Shown piece by piece: positions 16,838 through 24,683 of a stretch of 64,000 nucleotides of DNA. The notes below the pieces were generated by a model. The model made no database searches and was not told the DNA's origin. It saw only the letters and a program-made list of their open reading frames with translations. Within the stretch, counting starts at the first letter, position 1, and each line of letters begins with the position of its first letter. Made by a program: the position numbers and the translations under genes. Source of the stretch: Flagellimonas algicola (lineage in GTDB: Bacteria > Bacteroidota > Bacteroidia > Flavobacteriales > Flavobacteriaceae); assembly GCF_005937185.1 (NCBI RefSeq), contig NZ_VCNI01000002.1:1642223-1706222 (forward strand), read 5' to 3'.

Positions 16838-17345
16838 GTACAATTTTCAGAAATGGGTCGTGCTATGCATGGCCTTTTTCTTTTTGGCTTTTACCTCTGA
16901 TAAGATTTCGCCCCGTTTACAGCAAAAGTTGGAAAGTGCCGTTCAAACCACTTTTGAAGTTGAAGATTTTGAACTTCAACCTATGAATGTAGAATTAGGC
17001 GAAGACAGTTTGTTTAAAATACTGCTTCAAAACGAGATTTTGGGTTACGCCTATTTGGGAAAGGCCCCCAGTATGAAGGATGTTTTTGACTATGTGGTGC
17101 TTTTTAATCCAGATCTTAGTGTTAAAAAAGCCAAGGTGCTGATTTATCGGGAAAACCACGGTAGGCAAATTGGGAGTCAGCGGTGGTTAAAACATTTTAT
17201 TGGCAAAACAACCGATAGTACCCTGGAGTATGGGACTGATATTGATGCCATTTCCGGGGCGACCATTTCCGCAAAATCCATGACCAAAGCTGTGAATGAG
17301 GCGTTGGCCAAAATGAAATTGCTTCAGACAGATAGAAATCTCTAA
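16821..17345 (+). CDS. FMN-binding domain protein with ApbE flavinylation motif
   Basis: 174 aa from ATG at 16821 (an upstream in-frame start at 16797 lies inside DUF6607). An N-terminal signal or anchor helix (residues 10-29) precedes a single FMN-binding domain. D142-A-I-S-G-A-T148 is the NqrC/RnfG-type site where ApbE attaches FMN to the threonine. The protein therefore probably carries covalent FMN outside the cytoplasm. It overlaps DUF6607 and is followed by a strong terminator, so the pair is a closed operon facing the haem receptor operon. Confidence 0.88.
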   Translation: MKKVNKYNFQKWVVLCMAFFFLAFTSDKISPRLQQKLESAVQTTFEVEDFELQPMNVELGEDSLFKILLQNEILGYAYLGKAPSMKDVFDYVVLFNPDLSVKKAKVLIYRENHGRQIGSQRWLKHFIGKTTDSTLEYGTDIDAISGATISAKSMTKAVNEALAKMKLLQTDRNL

Positions 17346-17352
17346 CCAATAA

Positions 17353-17383
17353 GAAAAAACGGGGTTTAACGCCCCGTTTTTTC
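17353..17383. terminator. bidirectional terminator
   Basis: AAAAAACGGGG and CCCCGTTTTTT enclose a 7-nt loop. It lies between convergent genes (FMN-binding and the dimeric-barrel protein). Confidence 0.85.
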
Positions 17384-17397
17384 TTTGGTCATTTTGT

Positions 17398-18153
17398 CTA
17401 TTGCAAGGCTTCACCAATAATGAAGACTAGATTTTTTAAACTGTCATCCCGCTTTGGAAACAAGGCCTGCATCCTTGAGTCCTGTACCATATTCTGCATC
17501 CCCTCAGGGCTGTCAAAATAAAACCTATGAATCTCATTGGGTTGTTCCACTAAATCGTTAGCCGAGGCAAATGGGATTAGAAAGCGCTCAAAATGGGTTC
17601 CAAATTCTGGGATGATCTCGCAAGCCGCATTGTGATATTCCGTGAACTGTTCTTGAAACTTTTTACCTTCCTTGTAATAGATCAAGGCAATACCATAGGT
17701 TTTGGTGGCATCCCCAATTTCCCTGAAAAAGTCAAAGTCGGGGTCTCTTTTTGTAGCGAATCCAAACATTTTTTCCACAGATGTGGCAATATAGTCCTGT
17801 TTTAACTTTATAAATTCCGGATCCTTGTCGAAGGCTTCTTTGGCCGCTAAATTGGGGTATACTGCAAAATGGATTTCATCGGGTAGATCTAGGTCGCCCA
17901 TGGCCAACATTTTCGGCTTAATGACGCGCTCTATTTTAGCTCCATATTTTTCTAGAAGCACATTACCTCTGCTTCGCAGTTTTTCAAAATCTTTTTCCTT
18001 CCCTTCCTTGAGATAAAAGAAGCCGGTATTGATGATTTGTTCATCCTTGTCTGCAATTGTTTCCATGTTTTTGTTTGCTGTTTTTGAAATAATGAATCCG
18101 CTAAGAACCAATGTGGCCATTAGCATTAAACTAAGGGTGATTGTTTTTTTCAT
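17398..18153 (-). CDS. exported DUF1330/NIPSNAP-like dimeric barrel protein
   Basis: 251 aa with a signal peptide (LVLSGFIIS region). Two similar alpha-beta modules follow (about 40-135 and 145-245), each like a ferredoxin-type dimeric alpha/beta barrel: TGFFYLKEGKEKDFEKL with DEIHFAVYPN, and YGIALIYYKEGKKFQEQF with NEIHRFYFDS. Such modules are seen in DUF1330 and NIPSNAP proteins. The reaction is unknown. The gene next upstream on the same strand is an AraC regulator 83 bp away, which may control it. Confidence 0.65.
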   Translation of the reverse strand: MKKTITLSLMLMATLVLSGFIISKTANKNMETIADKDEQIINTGFFYLKEGKEKDFEKLRSRGNVLLEKYGAKIERVIKPKMLAMGDLDLPDEIHFAVYPNLAAKEAFDKDPEFIKLKQDYIATSVEKMFGFATKRDPDFDFFREIGDATKTYGIALIYYKEGKKFQEQFTEYHNAACEIIPEFGTHFERFLIPFASANDLVEQPNEIHRFYFDSPEGMQNMVQDSRMQALFPKRDDSLKNLVFIIGEALQ

Positions 18154-18235
18154 GATGTCATTGATTTAGATTTAACTCATTCAACGACACAAAGTTGCAA
18201 ATGAAACAGGAGAAGATTTTTAGGCTAAGGGCCAA

Positions 18236-19090
18236 CTATTTACCTAGGAAGTTCAATCTATAGTTGGAAGGGGAGGTACCAAAACGTTGCTTGAATTTAA
18301 AGGAAAAGTGATGGATGGTTTTAAAGCCAGTTGCAAAGGCAATGTCCTGGATGGAATTATCAGAGACCTGCAATAAATCTTTGGCTTTTGCCAGACGTTG
18401 ACCAAGGATGTACTGTTGGGGAGGTAGCTGGTAGATTTCCTTGAACCTTCTTTTGAATGAGGACAAGCTTAGATTGGTCAGTTGGGCCAGTTCGTTTATG
18501 CTTATTTCCGAGAAAATATGGGCTGCTATTGTAGTTTTGAAATCCACCGTTCGCTCTGTAAAAAGGTTTTCCAGTATTTGAAGAATGTGCGTTGCATTCT
18601 GTGTTTGCATTAAAAGCAGGATGATTTCTTTGGTCTTTAGGCATAGGAGTTCCTCGTTGACCAAATGGGGGTTGTCAAAATAGAACAACACGTCCTCCAC
18701 ATATTTATCTACTGGAATTGAGGCTTCAATCAGTGCCATATTATAGCGAGGTGTGTTTTTCTTTTGGTTGACTAAAAATTTGGGTAGGTCGTTACCATAT
18801 ATTTTCCGTAACACTTCCGGATGAAAGTGTACTGCGACTGCTTGGTATTGACCTGTTCTATTATCAGAAACCATTTGTCCTACATAATTACCACATTTCA
18901 TCAAGACCGATTGCCTGGTATGCATTTGGAGGAATTCATTTTCTGAAAATGACTTATACCTCCCCTCCCGGACATGAAGAAAACAGGCCTCGTTATGCAT
19001 GGGGTTGGGCGCTCTAAAAGGGGGTAAAATGAGTGCTTTTTCAAACAACATTTTCCCAAAAAGATCTATGCGCTTATATTCTTTAATCAC
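18236..19090 (-). CDS. AraC family transcriptional regulator
   Basis: 284 aa. The C-terminal AraC DNA-binding region is clear (ISINELAQLTNLSLSSFKRRFKEIYQLPPQQYI and FATGFKTIHHFSFKFKQRFGTSPSNYR). The N-terminal 150 residues have the cupin-like pattern with HFHPEVLRKIYG, common among Bacteroidota regulators beside detoxification genes. It sits between the dimeric-barrel gene and the SDR gene, all on the minus strand. Confidence 0.9.
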   Translation of the reverse strand: MIKEYKRIDLFGKMLFEKALILPPFRAPNPMHNEACFLHVREGRYKSFSENEFLQMHTRQSVLMKCGNYVGQMVSDNRTGQYQAVAVHFHPEVLRKIYGNDLPKFLVNQKKNTPRYNMALIEASIPVDKYVEDVLFYFDNPHLVNEELLCLKTKEIILLLMQTQNATHILQILENLFTERTVDFKTTIAAHIFSEISINELAQLTNLSLSSFKRRFKEIYQLPPQQYILGQRLAKAKDLLQVSDNSIQDIAFATGFKTIHHFSFKFKQRFGTSPSNYRLNFLGK

Positions 19091-19120
19091 GGTGAATCAT
19101 TTAGTGCCAAATAGGGATTT

Positions 19121-19139
19121 GGCGGGGCATAGCCCCGCC
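19121..19139. repeat. GC-rich perfect hairpin between SDR and AraC genes
   Basis: GGCGGGGC-ATA-GCCCCGCC, an 8-bp stem with a 3-nt loop and no T-run. It lies in a 146-bp gap otherwise without features. It may be a transcript-processing hairpin or a dispersed repeat. Confidence 0.6.
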
Positions 19140-19236
19140 GTTAGCAAGCAAGCTGCATTCAGTCTATTGCGCTCAAATGTGCTTTCCACAACCAAAACCT
19201 CGAAGTATAGGGTTTTACCTTTTGGTTTCCTTTAGC

Positions 19237-20124
19237 TCAGTTTTGGGAAACGGTGAGCAAGTGTTCCATTTGCAATTCTTCTTTGATCAGGGCATCTTGA
19301 ATAGGTTGGGTTCTTGCATTAAATTCCACTGTGCCATAATCAATTCCCGAAACTGTTCGGGTAGGCCTGTTGCCTTTGTCCATTTCAACAAGTTTTAAGG
19401 TGTCATCGGCTACCAATTGTGGGTCAATGGCATCTTCGCTATTGAAAAGACCTTCAAAATTTTTGAGCATGGCATGGGGAACTTCCTTAAAGTCGCCATA
19501 GGCCTCAAAAGTTATTTGGTCAGCTTCTTTGGGTCCGGTAAACAAGAGATTGGTGCCAAACGGTCCTGGTTCCACGATGCACACTTCCACGCCAAAAGGG
19601 GCCAATTCGTATCGCAAGGATTGTGAATATGCCTCAACAGCATGTTTGCTGGCGCAATACACACCAAAATAAGGGAATGCAAGTCTTCCAGCTAGGCTAG
19701 TGGTATTGATGATCAAGCCATCCCCAACTTTTCTCATGTGTGGGGTCACCGCCTTTACCGTTCGTGCAATACCAAAGAAGTTCACATCGAATTGCTTCTG
19801 GATTTGTTCCAAGCTGTACGCTTCCGTGATACCTACAAACATGACTCCAGCATTGTTGACCAGCACATCAATTTTACCGTCTTCTGCAACAATGGTTTCC
19901 ACGGCGCGATCTATGGAGTTGGAATCCGTAACATCCAGTTCAAGCACATTAAGTTGTAAAGCCTCTTCGGATGCAATTTGTTCCAGTTCTTTTTTCTTTT
20001 TCAAGTTCTTACCATCGGCATTGCGCATGGTGGCCCAAACTTTATGGCCTGCCTTTGCGGCCGATAGAGCGGTTAGGTATCCAAATCCGCTGCTACTTCC
20101 TGTAATTAAAATGTTTTTTTTCAT
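19237..20124 (-). CDS. short-chain dehydrogenase/reductase
   Basis: 295 aa. ITGSSSGFGYLTALSAAKAG is the NAD(P)-binding motif, NNAG follows at about 90, and the active site has the serine of NTTSLAGR and YCASK. The classical fold is complete; the substrate is unknown. Its promoter contains a 17-bp palindrome shared with the TetR gene upstream, so it is probably induced when that TetR releases DNA. Confidence 0.9.
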   Translation of the reverse strand: MKKNILITGSSSGFGYLTALSAAKAGHKVWATMRNADGKNLKKKKELEQIASEEALQLNVLELDVTDSNSIDRAVETIVAEDGKIDVLVNNAGVMFVGITEAYSLEQIQKQFDVNFFGIARTVKAVTPHMRKVGDGLIINTTSLAGRLAFPYFGVYCASKHAVEAYSQSLRYELAPFGVEVCIVEPGPFGTNLLFTGPKEADQITFEAYGDFKEVPHAMLKNFEGLFNSEDAIDPQLVADDTLKLVEMDKGNRPTRTVSGIDYGTVEFNARTQPIQDALIKEELQMEHLLTVSQN

Positions 20125-20140
20125 GATGTTTAAATTAATA

Positions 20141-20157
20141 GTAGACTAGTCGTCTAC
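20141..20157. promoter_or_regulatory. TetR operator in the SDR promoter
   Basis: GTAGAC-TAGTC-GTCTAC, 17 bp before the SDR start. On the minus strand it directly follows TTTG of the -7 region (20157-20160). The site at 20765-20781 has the same layout. Confidence 0.75.
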
Positions 20158-20173
20158 AAATAGATTAAAAAAT

Positions 20174-20758
20174 TTAGGATAATAATTCTTCTGTAAATTC
20201 TATAAAGAGGGAAAGGGGTTTTGCACTTTTGGTGGACTTCATCCGTAGGATGGCCCCTTCCCAATTGTTGAGCATGTAGGCTGCCAATTTTTTTGCATCT
20301 GTAGTATTACCAATGCTACCGTCCTCTTGTCCTTCCTTGATGCAAGCTTCAAATAGTGCTTCCCATCGGTCAAGCTCATGGGCGACCCCGTGAGCGTAGC
20401 TCGATTTCAAATCGCTTAGTTCCAAGCTGCAATTCCCTAGCAAACAGCCCTCTGTAAAGTCTTTCTGGATATACACTAGTCTAATATCCTGGAAAAAAGT
20501 CATGAAGCGCTCTTTGGGATTCTTGGTCTTATCTTTAAAGTAGGAGTTGAGCAACTTTAAGGACTCATCCCCATAATTCTTAATGATTTGTAGTCCGAAA
20601 TCCTCCTTGCTTTTGAAATAATAATAAAAGGAACCCTTGGGAATGTCCACAGCGCTTAAGACCTCATTGATGCCCACATTGTTAAATCCCTTTTGGATAA
20701 TCAGATCGCCCCCAATTTTTAAAATGCGCTGTAAAGTAGTTTCCTTTGCTGTTTCCAT
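20174..20758 (-). CDS. TetR/AcrR family transcriptional regulator
   Basis: 194 aa. The helix-turn-helix is IQKGFNNVGINEVLSAVDIPKGSFYYYFKSKEDF, and the C-terminal domain resembles those of YcdC/NemR-type regulators of electrophile detoxification. Operators of the same sequence lie at its own promoter and at that of the SDR gene 49 bp downstream. Autorepression and repression of the SDR gene are the likely roles. Confidence 0.92.
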   Translation of the reverse strand: METAKETTLQRILKIGGDLIIQKGFNNVGINEVLSAVDIPKGSFYYYFKSKEDFGLQIIKNYGDESLKLLNSYFKDKTKNPKERFMTFFQDIRLVYIQKDFTEGCLLGNCSLELSDLKSSYAHGVAHELDRWEALFEACIKEGQEDGSIGNTTDAKKLAAYMLNNWEGAILRMKSTKSAKPLSLFIEFTEELLS

Positions 20759-20764
20759 ATGGTA

Positions 20765-20788
20765 TTAGACCAGTCGTCTACAAAAGTA
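20765..20788 (-). promoter_or_regulatory. tetR promoter -7 box abutting a TetR operator
   Basis: On the minus strand TACTTTTG (20788-20781) fits TAnnTTTG exactly and runs directly into TAGACGACTGGTCTAA (20781-20765), the operator. A bound repressor would cover the transcription start. Confidence 0.75.
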
Positions 20789-20872
20789 GCACATTTTTTT
20801 ATATTACCGCTATTTTGTTGAAAAAGGTCAATCAATTTTAGGTCAAAGTGATATCAAAATAATGGTAACCGA

Positions 20873-21280
20873 CTAGTTGTAAGGTTTTTGTACCAGTCTT
20901 TTGGAAATCCACCAATAATTGCCAGCTGGGTCTTTAACCCCTGCCTGCCGGTCTTCATAAGACATATCGGCTGGTTCAAGGACGGATTCGGCTCCATTAT
21001 CCAAAGCGTGTTGGTACATCCGGTCCACATCGTTTACAAATAAATAAAAGGAGGTTCGCATTCCTTCAAATTCCCCACGGGCCTGACTGATCATAAAGCA
21101 ACTATTGCCAATCTTAAGAATACAATTGGCCACATCGCCATTGGGCATGCTGGTCCGATTTAATTCCTCGGCATGGAAGGCATTTTTTAGAAAGCTAATT
21201 TCCTGAATGGGGTCAGAAACAAATAAGTAGCTGCTAACCGTTTGGAACCCTTCTGGGATGTACGTATTAAAAATGTCCAT
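20873..21280 (-). CDS. VOC/glyoxalase-like protein (PhnB-type)
   Basis: 135 aa, a single vicinal-oxygen-chelate unit pair. The sequence SYLFVSDPIQEISFLKNAF and the C-terminal DRQAGVKDPAGNYWWIS match PhnB-like members. Metal ligands typical of glyoxalase I are not all evident, so activity is uncertain. It is divergent from an AraC regulator at 21349. Confidence 0.85.
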   Translation of the reverse strand: MDIFNTYIPEGFQTVSSYLFVSDPIQEISFLKNAFHAEELNRTSMPNGDVANCILKIGNSCFMISQARGEFEGMRTSFYLFVNDVDRMYQHALDNGAESVLEPADMSYEDRQAGVKDPAGNYWWISKRLVQKPYN

Positions 21281-21348
21281 TTGTGTATGGTTTAGGTTAA
21301 TGTGTTGTTTTCAAATTACGTAAATTTAAGTACCTATTTATATGACGA

Positions 21349-22206
21349 ATGATCAGGGAGCTATTGGACATCAACGACTTTATAGTTTTAGTGGAAGAGG
21401 CAGATTCCGAGGAAATTACCATTGATTCTTGCACTTTTGACGAGCCGGTAATCGCGGTTGCCTTCTATGGTGCAGGAAATGTGGAACTAAGCGTTCAATT
21501 TGAAGGGAAAGAAAAGGCGTATCGGCATAGTAAAGGACTTGCTTTATCCTTTTATGCCGATGACAAAGTGGAATTTGTCCATACAGTCTCCGCAAATAAA
21601 CCCTTGGAATGCATTCTGATTGCTACCTCACCTCGAAATTTGGAAAAATTGCCCCATGGGGAAGGGGAGTTGTTTGCCCAGATGTTGAACCATTTGGTGC
21701 ATCCTTCCGACCACTATGTGCAGGGCCCCAAATTTTATATGACCCCAGAGATGCAGTCCATTGTCCACCAGATATTTCATTCGCCCTACCAAGGAAAGAC
21801 CAAAATGATGTTTTTCCGTAGTCAGGTTACCACCTTGCTCTCCCATTTTTTTGGACAATTGGCACAGCGGGATGACAACGGAATCAAAACATCCGAAAAA
21901 GAAAAGTTGGTACAGGCCAGGGAAATCCTGGCTCAAAATTTGGACGCGCCTCCTTCCTTATCAGAACTTTCCAAACAAATAGGGTTGAACAGCTTTAAAC
22001 TAAAAAAGAACTTCAAGGCCTATTTTGGGGTGCCGGTTTTTAAGTATCTCCAAAACGAAAGATTGTCCAAGGCGCATGACCTGTTACGAAATCAGGAAGC
22101 CTCGGTTCAAGAGGCCGCATGGCATGTGGGATATGACAGTTTAAGTTCATTTTCCAACGCCTTTGCCAAGAAATATGGGTTTCGTCCTAGTCAGATACGA
22201 GGATAG
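21349..22206 (+). CDS. AraC family transcriptional regulator
   Basis: 285 aa. The C-terminal helix-turn-helix pair is PPSLSELSKQIGLNSFKLKKNFKAYFGVPVFKYL and AAWHVGYDSLSSFSNAFAKKYGFRPSQIRG. The N-terminal domain (residues 1-160) is of the type found in Bacteroidota AraC proteins and its ligand is unknown. The stop codon abuts the stop of the convergent cyclase gene (TAG|CTA), with no terminator between them. Confidence 0.9.
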   Translation: MIRELLDINDFIVLVEEADSEEITIDSCTFDEPVIAVAFYGAGNVELSVQFEGKEKAYRHSKGLALSFYADDKVEFVHTVSANKPLECILIATSPRNLEKLPHGEGELFAQMLNHLVHPSDHYVQGPKFYMTPEMQSIVHQIFHSPYQGKTKMMFFRSQVTTLLSHFFGQLAQRDDNGIKTSEKEKLVQAREILAQNLDAPPSLSELSKQIGLNSFKLKKNFKAYFGVPVFKYLQNERLSKAHDLLRNQEASVQEAAWHVGYDSLSSFSNAFAKKYGFRPSQIRG

Positions 22207-23313
22207 CTAGTACACATCTACTCGTACCGAACAAATGGATACGGCACCTTTTTTCCCTTTAAGCGGCACACTGCCAATATGTTCAAAAATGTAATGGGAA
22301 CCATCCAGTCGATTTTTTAAGGTCTCAGATACTAAAAGTTCACTGCCCAAATTGTTGCACTGCCCTTGAATTCTGGCTGCGGTATTGATAGTATCGCCGT
22401 GATAGGCTATTTCCTTTTTGTATTTTCCCACTTCGGTTACCGTAACGATACCGGCGTGTACGCCAGCTTTAAAAAAGGGAAGGCAGTCGTAGGTGTTCTC
22501 GTAATACTCCCGCTTGCTTTCCAATTGCTGTTTGAATCTGTAAAAGGTCTTGAGTAGATTCTGATTATGAATGCCCTCATCCAAAGGCCAGGTCAACACG
22601 GCTTCATCACCCACATACTGATATATTTCCCCATTATTGGCCGCAGCAATTCCTAGATCGTTGAAACAATCCTGGACCAATTTGCTATAGGTTACATGAC
22701 CCAATCGTTCTGCTAGGGTGGTTGATGCCTGTAGGTCCAAAAACATAAAGATGCGTTCTTCCTCATGAGGTGTGTAGAACCTTCCCATAATCAATTTGAA
22801 CAGATTCCCTTCCCCAAGCATAAGGTTTACCTGCCGAAGAATGGACAAAAAAATATTCACACAGGTCACGTAAAAATAAATGGCCACACTTCCTGTATCA
22901 AATGCAAAAGTGAGCAGATCAATGGATGTGCCAAAATACAGACTGTAGATACCGAAGGCGACTACCACTAGGAGAACCATAAATAGAAGTGTATAGAGTA
23001 GCTGTATAAGCAGAAACTTTCTAAGTGAAATATTCTTATAGATGCGTTCTTCGGAAATAATTTGAGCCAAGCCAGAAACGAATCCCATAATGGGTCCCAA
23101 CGAAAAGGCAATAAGCAGGCTATCCTGAAATTCAAACTTAAGACTTCCTACTTCTTCCGTACCCACACCGCGAACGATACTTAGAAAGACAAAACTCAAG
23201 GTCCAACCAATCATATAGAATCTAAGGGTGCGCCATCGGCGCTTGTTGATCCACGTTCCAACCATATTTTCAAAGTTATCCTTTTCGAACAAATCTTCAT
23301 CCGTTTTGAACAA
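22207..23313 (-). CDS. membrane class III adenylate/guanylate cyclase
   Basis: 368 aa. Four transmembrane helices fill residues 30-165. The catalytic domain begins MFLDLQASTTLAERLGHVTY, with the first metal Asp in FLDL and the second in YVGDEAVLTW, then HGDTINTAARIQGQC with the transition-state Asn and Arg. All catalytic residues look present, so it should make a cyclic nucleotide; whether ATP or GTP cannot be settled by eye. No receptor for the product is seen nearby. Confidence 0.88.
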   Translation of the reverse strand: MFKTDEDLFEKDNFENMVGTWINKRRWRTLRFYMIGWTLSFVFLSIVRGVGTEEVGSLKFEFQDSLLIAFSLGPIMGFVSGLAQIISEERIYKNISLRKFLLIQLLYTLLFMVLLVVVAFGIYSLYFGTSIDLLTFAFDTGSVAIYFYVTCVNIFLSILRQVNLMLGEGNLFKLIMGRFYTPHEEERIFMFLDLQASTTLAERLGHVTYSKLVQDCFNDLGIAAANNGEIYQYVGDEAVLTWPLDEGIHNQNLLKTFYRFKQQLESKREYYENTYDCLPFFKAGVHAGIVTVTEVGKYKKEIAYHGDTINTAARIQGQCNNLGSELLVSETLKNRLDGSHYIFEHIGSVPLKGKKGAVSICSVRVDVY

Positions 23314-23367
23314 ATCAAGCCAGAAAACCCAAGGTAGTTTTGTCCTGTAATCAAAAAAAACAAAGAA

Positions 23368-23769
23368 ATGAAAACAATAAAAACATTAGGCATATCTATC
23401 GCAATCTGGATTCTAGGGGTATCTGCTTTCACATTGATTTACGAGCTACCTATAACGGAAAACAGATATGTACAAGCCAATATTGGGTTGGCCTTGGTAG
23501 TCCCAATTTTGGTATGGGCAGGTGCTTGGTTGTACTATCGCAAGGGCAGCTCAACCCACGGTTTAAAATTGGGATTGGCGATGCTTTTGGTTAGCGCAAG
23601 CTTGGACGCTTTGATCACAGTACCCTTATTGATTCTTCCGTCTGGAGGGTCCTATGCAAGCTTCTTTGGATCAATGGATTTCTGGCTAATCGGTTTGGAA
23701 TTCATTACGGTATCTGCCCTCTTTTGGTATTTCAAAGTGTTTAAACCAACACATAGCATAACACAATAA
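23368..23769 (+). CDS. DUF5367-like membrane protein
   Basis: 133 aa with four transmembrane helices (about 5-25, 38-57, 69-92 and 103-124) and short loops. The length and helix pattern match DUF5367, a Bacteroidota family without known function. The NmrA-like gene follows 30 bp downstream on the same strand, so the two form an operon. Similarity in helix content to other small four-helix families cannot be excluded. Confidence 0.7.
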   Translation: MKTIKTLGISIAIWILGVSAFTLIYELPITENRYVQANIGLALVVPILVWAGAWLYYRKGSSTHGLKLGLAMLLVSASLDALITVPLLILPSGGSYASFFGSMDFWLIGLEFITVSALFWYFKVFKPTHSITQ

Positions 23770-23799
23770 CAAAAAGTATAACATCAAAATTAGAAAATC

Positions 23800-24636
23800 A
23801 TGAAAAGCAACATTTTAGTATTGGGCGGTAAGGGAAAAACTGGCCGCCGAGTGGCAGAACGACTATCAAAAATGGGACATAATGTGCGTATTGGATCCCG
23901 AAGTGAAACTCCCGCATTTGATTGGGACAAACCAGAAACTTGGGCGAAGGCCATGGATGGAATGGATAGTATGTATATTACTTTTCAACCCGATTTGGCC
24001 GTACCCGGGGCATTTGAGGCCATTCAGGGATTGATGGAGGAAGCAAAGCGACAAAATATCCAAAAGGTAGTATTATTATCCGGGAAAGGTGAGAGGGAGG
24101 CAGAACGTTGTGAGCAAGTGGTCATTGATTCAGGTGTGGCACAAACTATTGTTCGCGCCAGCTGGTTCAACCAAAATTTTAGCGAAAGCTTTTTCTTGGA
24201 ACCCATTCAGCAAGGATTTGTGGCTTTACCCCACGCCGATGTTGAAGTTCCTTATGTGGACGCCGATGACATTGCCGATGTGGTGGTTGAAGCTTTATTG
24301 AAGGAGGAACACAATGGAGAAATCTACGAATTGACGGGTCCGAGGTTGTTGACCTTTAGGGAAGTCATTCAAGACATCTCCAAGATTACGGGTAGGAAGA
24401 TTGGATTTATGCCTATTTCCCTGGCTGATTATGTAAAAGCTATGGAAGATCAGGGAGTCCCTGCGGATTACGTTTGGTTGATCAATTATTTGTTCGCCGA
24501 AGTACTCACCAATCCTGATAATCAGGTTATCAAAAGGGATATTGAAAAAGTGTTGGGAAGAAAGCCCACAGATTTTTCCGAATATCTCGAAAGAACTATG
24601 GCCACTGGTATCTGGAACGAACCAGTTAAGGTATAA
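23800..24636 (+). CDS. NmrA-like NAD(P)-binding protein
   Basis: 278 aa. The N-terminus NILVLGGKGKTGRRVAERL is an atypical Rossmann motif of the NmrA/quinone reductase-2 group, followed by IRASWFNQNFSESFF and PYVDADDIADVVVEAL. The catalytic tyrosine of classical SDR enzymes is absent, so it may sense redox state or reduce quinone-like substrates. It is the second gene of the operon with DUF5367 and ends at a shared terminator. Confidence 0.86.
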   Translation: MKSNILVLGGKGKTGRRVAERLSKMGHNVRIGSRSETPAFDWDKPETWAKAMDGMDSMYITFQPDLAVPGAFEAIQGLMEEAKRQNIQKVVLLSGKGEREAERCEQVVIDSGVAQTIVRASWFNQNFSESFFLEPIQQGFVALPHADVEVPYVDADDIADVVVEALLKEEHNGEIYELTGPRLLTFREVIQDISKITGRKIGFMPISLADYVKAMEDQGVPADYVWLINYLFAEVLTNPDNQVIKRDIEKVLGRKPTDFSEYLERTMATGIWNEPVKV

Positions 24637-24649
24637 CGCCGATTAAATG

Positions 24650-24683
24650 AAAAAAAAGGTGGACTTTACTGTCCGCCTTTTTC
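24650..24683. terminator. bidirectional terminator
   Basis: AAAAAAAGGTGGAC, 6-nt loop, GTCCGCCTTTTT, between the convergent NmrA-like and haloperoxidase-like genes. The minus-strand arm overlaps the last codons of the latter. Confidence 0.78.
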
